Shown here one piece after another: positions 1 to 7,169 of a stretch of 8,369 bases of DNA; positions within the stretch are counted from its first letter, which is position 1; the number at the start of each line of letters is the position of its first letter. The notes below the pieces were generated by a model. The model saw only the letters and a list, made by a program, of their open reading frames with translations. It was not told the DNA's origin and did not search any database. A program made the translations under genes and the position numbers. Source of the DNA: Alkalibaculum bacchi (GTDB taxonomy: Bacteria > Bacillota > Clostridia > Eubacteriales > Alkalibacteraceae); the NCBI RefSeq assembly GCF_937875145.1, contig NZ_CALNCS010000109.1:1-8369 (forward strand). Direction: 5' to 3'.

Positions 1-214
1 CTTCTAATTTCATTACAGCTGCTGCTTCTGCAATGATTTCTGTTGCACTTGCTCCAATGATGTGGACACCTAGGATTTCGCCGTATTTCTTGTCAGCAAT
101 GACCTTTACAAAGCCTTCTGTTTCGCCCATGGCAAGGGCTTTTCCGCTTGCAGACATAGGGAATTTGCCTACTCGAATATCACCGTATTTTTTTCTTGCT
201 TCTTCTTCAGTCAT
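1..214 (-). pseudogene. lpdA: Dihydrolipoamide dehydrogenase C-terminal fragment, 5'-truncated
   Basis: The minus strand encodes 71 residues, beginning MTEEEARKKYGDIRVGKFPM and running off the window at position 1. The motifs TEEEARKKYGD, VGKFP, GETEGFVKVI, GEILGVHIIG and ATEIIAEAA are typical of the dimerisation domain of dihydrolipoamide dehydrogenase (E3 of 2-oxoacid dehydrogenase and glycine cleavage complexes). The FAD- and NAD-binding domains and the redox disulfide, normally about 350 residues upstream, are absent. Upstream of 214 the same frame leaves the family alignment at once and meets a TGA about 45 bases later. No good ribosome binding site precedes the ATG at 214. I therefore call it a remnant whose 5' part was lost. 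Its base composition is visibly more GC-rich than the cluster to its right. Homology is clear; the pseudogene status is inferred. An assembly join is the alternative. Confidence 0.8.
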
Positions 215-330
215 ATGAACATGCCGTGTTAAGTAGATAGTAGAAAAAACAAAAATTCAAGTCACCAATCATTTAGTTATAGTTCTCCCCTTTTAATCAC
301 TACTATTTATCGATTATATTTATAAAATAA

Positions 331-522
331 CTAACTTGTTATATCTAAATAGTGAATTTTTGAAACATGTCCCAAGCTACCCATAAAGCAGGCCGTTTTT
401 CTATCTGGTCTTCTCGTTGTCTCTTTTTTACTATAACGATAAGTGAATACCTCTACGACCAGTTCCTGCATAGACGGCACAATATCCGACTCAAAAGTAC
501 AAGTATATATTAGTATATGCAT
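331..522 (-). other. Unrecognised 63-codon open frame, possible gene remnant
   Basis: This frame begins MHILIYTCTFESDIVPSMQE and ends in SKIHYLDITS. It is rich in charged residues in the middle (YRYSKKETTRRPDRKT), and the DNA there is more GC-rich than around it, which fits either a true short gene or the decayed end of a longer one. It has no Shine-Dalgarno sequence before the first ATG, and I recognise no family. It lies directly downstream of the permease's putative terminator. It may be the 3' remnant of a gene broken when the flanking lpdA copy was truncated, but nothing in the sequence proves this. Confidence 0.2.
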
Positions 523-530
523 ATTTTAGA

Positions 531-561
531 TAAAAACGACAACTATCTTGACAAAAGTCGT
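531..561 (-). terminator. Terminator-like hairpin after the ABC permease
   Basis: On the minus strand ACGAC (561-557) pairs with GTCGT (540-536). A few weaker inner pairs follow, and then a short run of T. It starts 12 bases after the permease stop codon, where an operon terminator would be expected. The stem is short and the loop long, so the structure is weak by calculation standards. The location is the main support. Confidence 0.45.
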
Positions 562-573
562 ACTACATAAGCA

Positions 574-1743
574 TTAAGTTTTAAACAAAACACACTCTCT
601 CTCAAATAACTTGACGGACAACATAATAGAGACAATACTATAAGCTAGTGTCGATACTATTGCATTGAAGAATAGTTGGTTATTGAATTGAAAAGATAGT
701 AACGACTGTAATGCAAAGACTGTATTAAGTATCGGAATATAGTATAGAGTCTTCGGAAGAGTGAAACCCTCAACTGTAGTTAGCACACCTAAGAATAACA
801 CTATTAGATAAAGAGGCGTCGTATATGAATTACCTTCTTTGATACTTCGCGCGCACAGCCCAAGATTCATAATTATAGAGCCAATTAATAACGCAGTTGG
901 TAAAAGAATTACTATCATTAAGATTAATGTCTTTGGAAAAAGTGCTGTAATTGATAAATCAGAGCTCTCACTCATCTTTATAGCAGCAACTAAACCAATA
1001 ACACTCAGTATACTTGAAATTGATCCAACAAAGGCAGTTACAGCAACTTTTCCTATAGCAATCTCGCCTTTGCTCAACTGACTGCTTAACAAAGTGGCTA
1101 GTGTACCCCTTTCTTTTTCACCTGCAGTTAAATCCATCCCTGTTGCGCCTGCACCTGCCAAAATAGTTGTTACCATAATGTACGGAATTATAAAAAAAGC
1201 CATTCCGGTAAGTTCTTCCTTGGAGGAGGTATCAATACCGCTAAGTGATATAGGCTCTAGAATGCTGTTACTAAGCCCCATAGATCTAATTTTTTCTTTG
1301 ACTAAAACTGCATTATATTCATCTACCAAGGTATTTAATCTCTCGAAACTAATACGAGACCTAGCGTCTGTTAATTTATACCTGTAATTTACACTTACTC
1401 CACCTTCACTTATACCCCTGATGTTTGAAAACTCTAAAACACCTTGGATTTTACCTGCTGCTAATTCTTCTTTCGCTATTAAATTGTCCAACTCAACAAT
1501 TTTGAAGTTTCCTGTATTTTTGATAACATCAACAATTTCATTATTTTCTTGTCCTACTGCCGCTATTATCGGCTTCAAACTTTCAAGTCTTTTAGCTTCA
1601 TTCTGTTGGAAATGATCCAACCCTTTGATCAACGAAGGATAGAATAGTAACGGAATTAATACCGAAACCAATATAGTTCGCTTATCTCTCAAAAGACCTT
1701 TTAACTCCTTATTAAATAGGAACAATATGTTGCTAAACTTCAT
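574..1743 (-). CDS. ABC-2 type permease, NatB-like
   Basis: This 389-residue protein has one N-terminal membrane segment (about 23-40), a large extracytoplasmic region (about 45-178) and a cluster of five further membrane segments (about 181-203, 232-255, 271-298, 309-327, 358-378). That is the NatB-type layout of ABC-2 permeases. The motif TAGEKERGT at 206-214, after the second membrane segment, is a hallmark of NatB-like proteins, and ARSIKEGNSYTTP (298-310) also fits. It partners the ATPase encoded just upstream, with which it overlaps by 11 bases. NatAB was first described as a sodium exporter. Paralogues in bacteriocin and RiPP clusters export peptides or give self-immunity, which I infer here. 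Neither ABC protein carries a C39 leader peptidase domain, so leader removal must be done by another protein. It is the last gene of the operon. Confidence 0.92.
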   Translation of the reverse strand: MKFSNILFLFNKELKGLLRDKRTILVSVLIPLLFYPSLIKGLDHFQQNEAKRLESLKPIIAAVGQENNEIVDVIKNTGNFKIVELDNLIAKEELAAGKIQGVLEFSNIRGISEGGVSVNYRYKLTDARSRISFERLNTLVDEYNAVLVKEKIRSMGLSNSILEPISLSGIDTSSKEELTGMAFFIIPYIMVTTILAGAGATGMDLTAGEKERGTLATLLSSQLSKGEIAIGKVAVTAFVGSISSILSVIGLVAAIKMSESSDLSITALFPKTLILMIVILLPTALLIGSIIMNLGLCARSIKEGNSYTTPLYLIVLFLGVLTTVEGFTLPKTLYYIPILNTVFALQSLLSFQFNNQLFFNAIVSTLAYSIVSIMLSVKLFERECVLFKT

Positions 1744-2473
1744 TTATGTCACCTACAATCTTAAAAAATATTTCTTCAAGGGTATCCGCATTAAAGTGAC
1801 TCTTTAATTTTTCTCTTGTCCCTTTATAAATCAACGTGCCCTTGTCGATAATACCAACTTGGTCACATAATTCTTCAACATCATTCATAAGATGAGTAGA
1901 TAGTATTATGCATTTTTCCTGTTCTCTTAGCTTGATAATGCTGTCTTTAACTATTCTGCCAGCAATTACATCAAGCCCATTTGTCGGCTCATCAAAGATG
2001 ATAACAGAGGGATTGTGTATAAGACTACGTGCTATAGACACTTTTTGCTTCATTCCTGTAGAAAATCTATCAACACGTCTATCAGCGTAATCACATAGGT
2101 CCATCTCTTGGAGAATTATATCAATTCGCTTGCATAATTTTGTTTTTTCTACACCACTGATTTGACCGAAAAAATGTATAATTTCACGTGGAGTAAATCG
2201 ATCATATACACCGGTTTCACCAGATAAGTAGCCGATTTGCTTCCTTACTCTAAGTGGTTCACGAACACAATCTATGCCATTAATTTCTATACGACCATTT
2301 GTAGGTTTCATAATTGTGGCAAGAATCCTCAGCAAAGTCGTTTTTCCGGCCCCATTGGGTCCAAGTAAACCAAAAACCTCACCTTTCTTACACTGAAAAG
2401 AAATGTCTTTTAATATTTCAACTTTGCTTTTTTTAGTAAAAAATTCCTTTGATACACCTTCGATATTAATCAT
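1733..2473 (-). CDS. ABC transporter ATPase, NatA-like
   Basis: This 246-residue ATP-binding subunit energises the adjacent permease at the inner membrane face. From the chosen start, visible motifs are Walker A GPNGAGKT (38-45), signature FSTGMKQK (137-144), Walker B VIIFDEPTNGLD (157-168) with catalytic Glu162, and the switch His194 (STH). The FSTGM signature and the GYLSGETGVYDRFTPRE segment (81-97), which lacks the usual Q-loop Gln, are both NatA-like. I chose the ATG at 2473 because the protein then begins MINIEGVSKEF, the usual ATPase N-terminus, and AAGGA lies 6 bases upstream. The frame is open to an ATG at 2539, but that start has its purine run directly against the ATG and would add an odd Cys-rich tail of 22 residues. 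It overlaps the permease start by 11 bases, consistent with translational coupling. Confidence 0.93.
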   Translation of the reverse strand: MINIEGVSKEFFTKKSKVEILKDISFQCKKGEVFGLLGPNGAGKTTLLRILATIMKPTNGRIEINGIDCVREPLRVRKQIGYLSGETGVYDRFTPREIIHFFGQISGVEKTKLCKRIDIILQEMDLCDYADRRVDRFSTGMKQKVSIARSLIHNPSVIIFDEPTNGLDVIAGRIVKDSIIKLREQEKCIILSTHLMNDVEELCDQVGIIDKGTLIYKGTREKLKSHFNADTLEEIFFKIVGDINEV

Positions 2474-2474
2474 T

Positions 2475-2549
2475 TTACATCCTTGACTCCTTATCCTGTG
2501 AAATACCATTAAGCATCCTACGCATTTTAAGACACTCATCCCTTAGCAT
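2475..2549 (-). other. 24-codon mini-ORF in the rSAM-ATPase gap
   Basis: The ATG directly follows the TAA stop of the SPASM protein gene (TAAATG). The frame encodes a charged peptide beginning MLRDECLKMRRM, and it stops one base before the ATPase ATG (TAAAATG). It therefore fills the gap exactly. It could serve as a translational-coupling leader, or be an out-of-frame piece of a once longer SPASM protein. It has no Shine-Dalgarno sequence of its own, so it is weakly supported as a real gene. Confidence 0.2.
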
Positions 2550-3623
2550 TTAAATTAATAGTAAAAACATGTGGGCATTACTTTTAACCAGATTCTCAAT
2601 CAAAAAGAATTCACCAATTTGTTTTAGGAAGTCATCGCAAATATCCGAATGAGATCTTAAAAGTTTATCTGCATAGCACCCCTTCTGACATAACACTTTA
2701 GCATAACAGTTAGAACATTCTTGCCTAGAGCTGACACTATATAGCTTCGCGAGCTTATCTGGTATTGTTGTACTTAGACCAGATTTAAAGATATTGCCTA
2801 CCAGGAACTCCCTTATTCCGCTTAATCTGTAACAAGGATAGATATCGCCATTCACATCTATAGATAGATGCCAAACTCCAATCCCACAAATACCATCAAA
2901 CTTTAGGTTAATGTTATTATACTTTTCACTATTAATCAAAAATTCCTCTTTAGCAATATTAAATAGGTGTTCTGCATACATCAATGTGTCGTCATCTGTT
3001 AGAACAAAATCTTGCCCGTCTTGACCCATAACAGGTGCAATGTCAAAAACCCTGATGCCTTTATGATTTTTTAAGTATCGAAAGCTCTCCTCTAGAAATT
3101 GGACGGTGTGATGTGTCACCGTTGCACGAAGAACAACTTTATGACCATAATTTCTCTCTAATAAAAGATTAATGACCTTTGTAACCTTTTCAAAAGAACC
3201 CTTTCCATTAGGAAAGACTCTATGGTAATCATGTACCGTCTTGTGTCCATCTATGCTTATCTGCAGATCAACGTCATGTTCCACTAAATATTCACATATC
3301 TCTTCAGTGATTAGCGTCCCATTAGTTTTAATAAAGAATTTGACGTTGTCCTTTTTTTTCTCGCTTATTAGATTGATAATCTCTTTTATCACATTAAAAT
3401 TAAGTAGTGGCTCACCGCCAGTAAATATAATTGTTCCATTATCATCACCAAGTTGAGTTATAAATAACTCAGTGGCCAATATGGCGGTATCTTTGTCCAT
3501 CATTCCTGTGCTTTTGCGGAAATCGATTCCTTCAAAACAATAAGTGCATCTAAGGTTACAATCACGGCTAAGATTTAAGGTCAACGTCTTCAGCTTATTA
3601 TTATTAAAATCATACGGTGTCAA
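2550..3623 (-). CDS. Radical SAM/SPASM peptide maturase
   Basis: This 357-residue enzyme belongs to the SPASM-containing radical SAM peptide maturases, which form thioether, C-C or related carbon-centred links in RiPP precursors. The core motif CNLRCTYC gives Cys22, Cys26 and Cys29 for the [4Fe-4S]-SAM cluster, followed by FTGGEP (67-72) for SAM binding. The C-terminal half has a complete seven-Cys SPASM pattern: Cys246-x12-Gly259-x4-Cys264, then Cys303-x2-Cys306-x5-Cys312-x3-Cys316, then Cys329. The start is TTG, with AAGGAG 5 bases upstream. It overlaps the stop of the 97-residue gene as TTGA, so the two are probably coupled. The rSAM motif lies only 21 residues from the N-terminus, so the N-terminal recognition domain many relatives carry is missing and may be the upstream protein. 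The C-terminus (HMFLLLI) is unusually hydrophobic. The likely substrate is the 44-residue peptide at 7359-7493; this is inferred. Confidence 0.93.
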   Translation of the reverse strand: MTPYDFNNNKLKTLTLNLSRDCNLRCTYCFEGIDFRKSTGMMDKDTAILATELFITQLGDDNGTIIFTGGEPLLNFNVIKEIINLISEKKKDNVKFFIKTNGTLITEEICEYLVEHDVDLQISIDGHKTVHDYHRVFPNGKGSFEKVTKVINLLLERNYGHKVVLRATVTHHTVQFLEESFRYLKNHKGIRVFDIAPVMGQDGQDFVLTDDDTLMYAEHLFNIAKEEFLINSEKYNNINLKFDGICGIGVWHLSIDVNGDIYPCYRLSGIREFLVGNIFKSGLSTTIPDKLAKLYSVSSRQECSNCYAKVLCQKGCYADKLLRSHSDICDDFLKQIGEFFLIENLVKSNAHMFLLLI

Positions 3624-3913
3624 TACTTCTCCTTCCTGTTGAAAAATACTTTGTTGGTATTTCTCAATTTTTTTAAAAATTGCTTTACAACTCCGGTCGG
3701 ATGCTTACTATTCAAATAATCTACCACACCTTTATTGTCTAAGTGCTCGCATATTACTAAGAAATCTTTCATAATATTCGATGCTTTCGCAAAAAAATTA
3801 TCCTCTAGACTCCCTAATATGGTGATATGGCAGTTTTCATACACAAATAGGTTCTTCAGCTTTTGTGGATATGTTAAGATATATATCAACTCCGTTCTAA
3901 GTTGTTCATACAT
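3620..3913 (-). CDS. Small protein, possible stand-alone recognition domain for the SPASM enzyme
   Basis: I do not firmly recognise this 97-residue protein. It has no membrane segment. It reads as an N-terminal helical part (1-22), a strand-like segment CHITIL (28-33), and then helices around 44-57 (ASNIMKDFLVICEH), 61-68 and 73-90. A short strand pair followed by three helices, just before the radical SAM core, resembles the PqqD-like recognition element usually fused to the N-terminus of SPASM maturases. The gene overlaps the SPASM gene by 4 bases (TTGA) and the M50-like gene by 28. I infer a split recognition element or maturase partner. An immunity protein is an alternative. The ATG at 3913 lacks a strong ribosome binding site, so its translation may depend on coupling to the upstream gene. 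Confidence 0.7.
   Translation of the reverse strand: MYEQLRTELIYILTYPQKLKNLFVYENCHITILGSLEDNFFAKASNIMKDFLVICEHLDNKGVVDYLNSKHPTGVVKQFLKKLRNTNKVFFNRKEKY
3629..3634 (-). promoter_or_regulatory. Ribosome binding site fixing the TTG start of the SPASM gene
   Basis: AAGGAG lies 5 bases before the TTG at 3623, inside the 3' end of the 97-residue gene. It is one of the strongest sites in the operon. It supports TTG as the true start, since no in-frame ATG lies nearby. Confidence 0.8.
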
Positions 3914-4869
3914 TTATAATTCTTTATGGCGTTACTTACTTCTGTTAAGGTATGCTGAAAATCAGGGTCATCAGGTAAAAGCAGTAAAGATTTTTTTGAG
4001 AACTTGATGGCACTATCATAATTACCTAATTCATAATATAACCAAGCTAAATTGTTGTAAAATACAGCGTTATATGGATCTATTAATATCAACTTATCAT
4101 ATATAAGTATCGCTTCGTCTATTTTTTTCTCACTCAATAACTTCTCTACGGCTCTAAGGGCCTCCACAGGATTTATATAATTATCTTGAAAAACTCTTTT
4201 TCCTAAAAAACAATACTCAAACGGGTATTTCACGCTAGATATAACCTCTAGCACCGCTTCAAACCATGGGATTCCTAACCTTTTTACTGTATTCCTTATG
4301 TTTGCGCCATCACTCAGGATAATCTTGCTGCTTGGAATCAATCCAATACAAGGCACTAATAAACTTATAAGAACTATAACTCTAATCTGTCGATCAACAC
4401 CTAACCAGAAAAGTAATATCACTGCTAAAAAGCCCATGTATAGTGTGGCAATGGGACCTGCCGCTGAAATATATAACTTATCAATTAAATTAAACTTGCC
4501 ATTATAATCGACAGCAAAAAAAACTGTAAATAAATTAAGACTATATTTTTCGTAGCAACCAATAATTAGATTATTTAAAGTACTTTTTTTACCTCTAGCT
4601 ATGCAGGCAGAGGCATGGAAAAATTCTTCTGTAGCAATCACTAATGGTAGAAGCAGAACAACACCTATAATGTATAGAGTCGTGCTCATATAGGTTTCTT
4701 TTCCCACGAAAAACGTGGCTACAAGCAGTGCAATAGCAACAATATTCAACAAGACACCCACTAAAGACAAAGTAAAAATCACATAAATCTTTTTTAAGAT
4801 GAAAAAGTAGAGCTTCATAGGTGATAAGATAAGCTCATGGGGCATCGGAAACACTTTGCGCTTTATCAC
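3886..4869 (-). CDS. M50 (site-2 protease)-like membrane protein with C-terminal TPR region
   Basis: This 327-residue protein has membrane segments at about 30-55, 63-79, 132-156 and 162-178, followed by a soluble C-terminal region. M50 landmarks are present: EEFFH (81-85) at the end of a membrane segment, AAGPI (136-140), and SDG (186-188), which occupies the place of the NPDG/LDG motif that supplies the third zinc ligand. The canonical HExxH is changed: the first His is Glu (codon GAA), while the catalytic Glu and second His remain. It may bind metal differently or be inactive. Residues 233-301 form about two TPR units, including NNLAWLYYELGNYDSAIKFS, suggesting peptide or protein docking. 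The start is GTG, 1 base after the stop of the B12 radical SAM gene. ATG at 4845 is an alternative start. M50 proteases cut peptides within membranes, as Eep does in enterococcal pheromone maturation. A similar role here is inferred. Confidence 0.82.
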   Translation of the reverse strand: MIKRKVFPMPHELILSPMKLYFFILKKIYVIFTLSLVGVLLNIVAIALLVATFFVGKETYMSTTLYIIGVVLLLPLVIATEEFFHASACIARGKKSTLNNLIIGCYEKYSLNLFTVFFAVDYNGKFNLIDKLYISAAGPIATLYMGFLAVILLFWLGVDRQIRVIVLISLLVPCIGLIPSSKIILSDGANIRNTVKRLGIPWFEAVLEVISSVKYPFEYCFLGKRVFQDNYINPVEALRAVEKLLSEKKIDEAILIYDKLILIDPYNAVFYNNLAWLYYELGNYDSAIKFSKKSLLLLPDDPDFQHTLTEVSNAIKNYKCMNNLERS

Positions 4870-4870
4870 C

Positions 4871-6553
4871 CTAAATAACCCTCTCCCTAACAGAAATAAA
4901 TCTCTCTCGGTTATTTTCCAGATTCAATTTAATTAATTGCTTCATTCCATCAAAATAATGCGATCTTATTTGCTTTGTTGTCAAGCTTTTTATGTCCATG
5001 AATGCGTTGGAAACAAAATAGTCATTATATGAGATATCATGGATGATTACTTTATAGTAGTCTGACCTTTTTCGTATATCAGTACCAGGATACGGGCAGA
5101 CTATTGAAAATAGTACGTATGCACCTAGCTTTACAAGCTCTTCTGCAAACTGAATGGAATGTTCTATGCTATTTTCCGTATCATACGGGTGTCCCATTAG
5201 CATAGTACATACAACATTAAGATTAGCACTCTTAGCAGCTTTAATTGCTCTAAATATTTGTCCTACTTCGATTCCTTTTCCTAAATTATCTAAGGTCTCT
5301 TGTGAGCCAGCCTCAACACCAAACTGAATTGTACTGCAACCTGTTTCTTTCATTGCATTAAATATGCCTGGGTCTTTATCAATAATATCTACCCTTGATT
5401 CAGCATTCCACTCAATCTCTAAGCCCGCTTGTTTTATTAAAGCAAGTATCTTGTAAAGTCTCTTAATATCAACAGTAAAAGTATCATCCTGAAAAAAGAA
5501 TCGTCTTGCCCCTTGTTCATACAAATAAATTATCTCATCAATGACATTTTCTGCACTTCGAACTCGGTAGGAACCACCTGCCATCATGCTGGCAACACAA
5601 AATATGCATGCCCCTGGGCACCCCCTACTCGTTTGGATGCCGATCATGCTGTTTTGGAAATCAATATTTACTCGATCAGGAAAAGGCAACTCATCAAGAT
5701 TTTTAATCAAAGGTCGGCGTGGATTCCTTTTAATTTCGTTAGCATCTCTATAAGTAATCCCTCCTATATCCTGTATATTACCTATGCCATTAATATAATA
5801 ATCTGCCAATTCCAACATTGTGAATTCACCTTCATTTCGCACAATTAAGTCGATAACAGTGTGGTGTTGTAAACTTTCTACATCAGTGAAGGTAACGTGA
5901 GGCCCGCCAAAAATGGTTATAATATCTTCGTTTAATCCCTTGGCAATTGATGCTATATACGTTCCATTCAAGAAACTATCTGTCATAGCCGAAATCCCAA
6001 TAATACGAGGATTAGCATTCCCGATTATGTTTCGGACTGACCTTTCATTCATCTGACTTAGCCATAAATTAATAACCTCAACTTTAAAACCAGCATTTTT
6101 TAAGACTGCCGATATATAACCGATGCCTAATGGAAAGGTACTCTGTACCTCCGAGTTTAAATGCGTTAGTGGATTAGGCGATGGTGGAGCAATCAATAAC
6201 ACATCAACGTTGAAATTCGTGGTTTTTATCTCGTACAATGCATCCTCGTTGTATTCAGAAAAAGCATGCAAGGGATTATAGTTTAAGATAATAAGCTGAT
6301 TATATTGCCATTCTTGTAGCAAACCTATAATATCTCCTTGAATGAGGTCGATTTGATCTTCTGCTTGGCACCACTTTACTAGGTCACTTATAATTTGCCT
6401 TACAGTATTGCGCCCATTACATTTTTGCCACACATAAGAAGATATTTGGTCAAGTTCATAGCTACCATTAGTAGTTCCAGCTACAATCGTATCGTCTAGA
6501 TTAAATTTCCAAAAATCCATACACTTGCGTGGCTTCATATCTAAGATATCCAT
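4871..6553 (-). CDS. PqqD-like / B12-binding / radical SAM peptide-modifying enzyme
   Basis: This 560-residue protein has three parts. Residues about 10-95 look PqqD-like (YELDQISSYVWQKCNGRNTV, then helices), a RiPP recognition element that binds leader peptides. Residues about 115-260 form a cobalamin-binding Rossmann domain (VDVLLIAPP, FPLGIGYISAVL, IFGGPHVTF, NEGEFTML). No DxHxxG is seen, so cobalamin is probably bound base-off without His. Residues about 300-515 are the radical SAM barrel with CPGACIFC (Cys312, Cys316, Cys319) and a QFGVEAGSQETL segment (410-421) typical of this class. Class B B12-radical SAM enzymes most often methylate unactivated carbons, but some catalyse other reactions. 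AAGGAG lies 8 bases upstream of the ATG, which settles the start. It is separated from the LspA gene by 122 bases and followed after 1 base by the M50-like gene. The PqqD fusion is the best internal evidence for a peptide substrate. Confidence 0.93.
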   Translation of the reverse strand: MDILDMKPRKCMDFWKFNLDDTIVAGTTNGSYELDQISSYVWQKCNGRNTVRQIISDLVKWCQAEDQIDLIQGDIIGLLQEWQYNQLIILNYNPLHAFSEYNEDALYEIKTTNFNVDVLLIAPPSPNPLTHLNSEVQSTFPLGIGYISAVLKNAGFKVEVINLWLSQMNERSVRNIIGNANPRIIGISAMTDSFLNGTYIASIAKGLNEDIITIFGGPHVTFTDVESLQHHTVIDLIVRNEGEFTMLELADYYINGIGNIQDIGGITYRDANEIKRNPRRPLIKNLDELPFPDRVNIDFQNSMIGIQTSRGCPGACIFCVASMMAGGSYRVRSAENVIDEIIYLYEQGARRFFFQDDTFTVDIKRLYKILALIKQAGLEIEWNAESRVDIIDKDPGIFNAMKETGCSTIQFGVEAGSQETLDNLGKGIEVGQIFRAIKAAKSANLNVVCTMLMGHPYDTENSIEHSIQFAEELVKLGAYVLFSIVCPYPGTDIRKRSDYYKVIIHDISYNDYFVSNAFMDIKSLTTKQIRSHYFDGMKQLIKLNLENNRERFISVRERVI

Positions 6554-6675
6554 TAATAAATCTCCTTAAATTTTATTTTACTTACTTTTAAAAACTTACG
6601 TGAAAGTTTATCTTGTGAGTAGAAAAATTCATTTAATAAGCTATTTTTTTTGATTAGATAAAGCCAATTTTTCAA

Positions 6676-7137
6676 TTAAAAAATGTTTCTAGCATCAGGG
6701 TATCTAATTAATTCAATAACAAAAAATATTAACGAGATTTCAAACGATATATCTGCTAAGTTACAGATAGCAATCGGTGTAATAAAATAGTCGCGGATGT
6801 AGCCCAAGAATAACCTATCAAGTATGACATTACCTAAAGCAGCTGTTGTAAAAAATGCAAAAGATATATCAATAAAAATACTTTTCCTATAGTAAATATG
6901 GTAGTCCGTCAGTAACTTTAACATTAATAGCCAACATAATATAACAAAAATCTGAATAATTATCATTAATGTCATGGAAATATCCGGGCTTATCCATATA
7001 CCTAAATTAGTAACATATGTAAATCCCCAATGTTTAAATATAAGTAATTCTTCTTCCAAAAAGTATAATTGGAAGTATAGTTTTAATAATTGGTCTACTG
7101 TTAAAATAATTACTGATAATAACAAAGCACGTTTCAA
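6676..7137 (-). CDS. lspA: LspA-family signal peptidase II paralogue
   Basis: This 153-residue membrane aspartyl protease starts at TTG. Signal peptidase II cuts lipoprotein signal peptides before the lipid-modified Cys. Conserved LspA blocks are present: DQLLK (15-19), NLG (44-46), LGN-x3-DR (101-108), RDYF (115-118) and CNLAD (125-129). The Asp residues of DR, RDY and NLAD are all kept, so activity is plausible. The GN-to-DR spacing is one residue longer than in canonical LspA (GNxxDR). Four membrane segments fit (about 4-22, 53-76, 86-104, 131-145). I chose TTG at 7137 because GGAGG lies 7 bases upstream and the protein then begins MKRALLLS, like other LspA. The ATG at 7173 would add 12 unlikely residues and lacks a ribosome binding site. 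Its position next to a peptide gene and two radical SAM genes suggests a dedicated paralogue rather than the housekeeping enzyme. Confidence 0.88.
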   Translation of the reverse strand: MKRALLLSVIILTVDQLLKLYFQLYFLEEELLIFKHWGFTYVTNLGIWISPDISMTLMIIIQIFVILCWLLMLKLLTDYHIYYRKSIFIDISFAFFTTAALGNVILDRLFLGYIRDYFITPIAICNLADISFEISLIFFVIELIRYPDARNIF

Positions 7138-7144
7138 AACAATT

Positions 7145-7149
7145 CCTCC
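7145..7149 (-). promoter_or_regulatory. Ribosome binding site fixing the TTG start of the LspA-like gene
   Basis: GGAGG lies 7 bases before the TTG at 7137. No comparable site precedes the in-frame ATG at 7173, so the shorter protein is preferred. Confidence 0.8.
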
Positions 7150-7169
7150 GTTAATTACGTGGTATTTTC

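Larger units (their letters stand above)
215..573. other. Intergenic stretch between lpdA remnant and ABC permease
   Basis: This 359-base stretch holds no gene I can defend. On the minus strand there is a terminator-like hairpin at 531-561. There is also an unrecognised 63-codon open frame (331-522), and a 21-codon frame (230-295) preceded by AAGGGGAG about 12 bases upstream of its ATG. The centre (about 370-490) is less AT-rich than its flanks, as expected for decayed coding sequence. I found no insertion-sequence ends, target duplications or tRNA fragment. Confidence 0.5.

Noticed and set aside
230..295. 21-codon frame (MIGDLNFCFFYYLL start) behind AAGGGGAG as a second precursor peptide
   Set aside because: Spacing of about 12 bases is too long, it runs into the lpdA remnant, and it lies outside the operon downstream of the putative terminator.
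839..1615. Several plus-strand open frames opposite the permease gene
   Set aside because: They are shadows of the minus-strand membrane protein gene, with no ribosome binding sites or family motifs.
2474..2539. N-terminal extension of the ABC ATPase with three Cys residues
   Set aside because: No usable ribosome binding site for the upstream ATG, whereas ATG at 2473 has one and gives the family-typical N-terminus.
6602..6625. Small hairpin before the B12 radical SAM gene (minus strand AAACTT-TCACGT-AAGTTT) as a terminator
   Set aside because: The six-pair stem is almost all A/T, and a terminator here would cut the operon. It is better seen as chance.
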